From positions 1 to 32,814 of the forward strand of contig CAJUKF010000032.1 of the NCBI GenBank assembly GCA_910587355.1: a stretch of 32,814 nucleotides of DNA, given 5' to 3'. The stretch comes from an uncultured Muribaculaceae bacterium (lineage in GTDB: Bacteria > Bacteroidota > Bacteroidia > Bacteroidales > Muribaculaceae). Positions 32,697 through 32,814 of this stretch are shown one piece after another. Both the position numbers and the translations under genes were made by a program. The notes under the pieces were generated by a model, which was given only the letters and a program-made list of their open reading frames with translations, searched no databases and was not told where the DNA came from. Positions within the stretch are counted from its first letter, which is position 1; every line of letters begins with the position of its first letter.

Positions 32697-32814
32697 GATG
32701 TATAGAGTTAAATAAGTCATGCTGTTTAAATTTTATATTATGAGAATCATCTAATTGTTAATTTAGTAGATGACAAAAATTAATATTATGCTGTTAAACA
32801 TCTAAATTTCAGCT

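Overview
The window looks like chromosomal DNA from a gut-type Bacteroidales bacterium, most likely Muribaculaceae or a close relative. The evidence is a TonB-dependent receptor paired with a DUF4249 lipoprotein, a DUF5119/fimbrillin pair, the Bacteroidetes-type alternative GlmU, a VorB-type 2-oxoacid:ferredoxin oxidoreductase, Tat-exported Gfo/Idh/MocA oxidoreductases beside a DUF1080 protein, and repeated use of the Bacteroidetes promoter pattern TTG-N19/20-TAnnTTTG. The family-level assignment is inference. I see no rRNA, tRNA, CRISPR array, integrase or transposase.

Layout. (1) 80-5181, minus strand: a tightly overlapping four-gene envelope operon of a small secreted protein with a sorting-tail-like end, a 588-residue secreted protein of unknown function, a TonB-dependent receptor and a DUF4249 lipoprotein. 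(2) 5182-5638: a gene-free gap with two divergent promoters and a 40-bp near-perfect palindrome. (3) 5639-6892: an AT-rich AAA+/DUF4143 ATPase, ending 6 nt from the end of a secreted SGNH hydrolase (6899-7588, minus). (4) 7789-9864: a DUF5119 lipoprotein and a fimbrillin-like lipoprotein, closed by a strong terminator. (5) 10022-14340: a GH43 lipoprotein, the rRNA methyltransferase RsmF and an MsbA-like ABC exporter. (6) 14508-19698, minus: ApbE-like flavin transferase, double DUF1080 protein, Tat Gfo/Idh oxidoreductase, two-helix membrane protein and a second Tat Gfo/Idh oxidoreductase. This is probably a periplasmic 3-keto-sugar module. (7) 19699-20159: a repeat-rich gap with two palindromic repeat families, a direct-repeat-flanked insertion and a terminator. 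(8) 20160-22896, minus: an outer-membrane beta-barrel protein downstream of a Crp/Fnr-type regulator. (9) 23126-24765: two tandem DUF2807 proteins, the second with a strict 20-residue repeat ladder. (10) 24790-25947, minus: alternative GlmU. (11) 26093-28752: a four-subunit 2-oxoacid:ferredoxin oxidoreductase operon, closed by a bidirectional terminator. (12) 28923-32644, minus: recJ-recQ.

Most genes are envelope or carbohydrate functions mixed with housekeeping operons. The most system-like loci are the 80-5181 operon, whose substrate and secreted partners are unknown, and the 14508-19698 operon, where exported NAD(P)-type oxidoreductases sit with a 3-keto-sugar hydrolase-type protein and a flavin transferase whose target is not in the window. 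Several start sites are set by promoter elements that lie inside or downstream of longer open frames.
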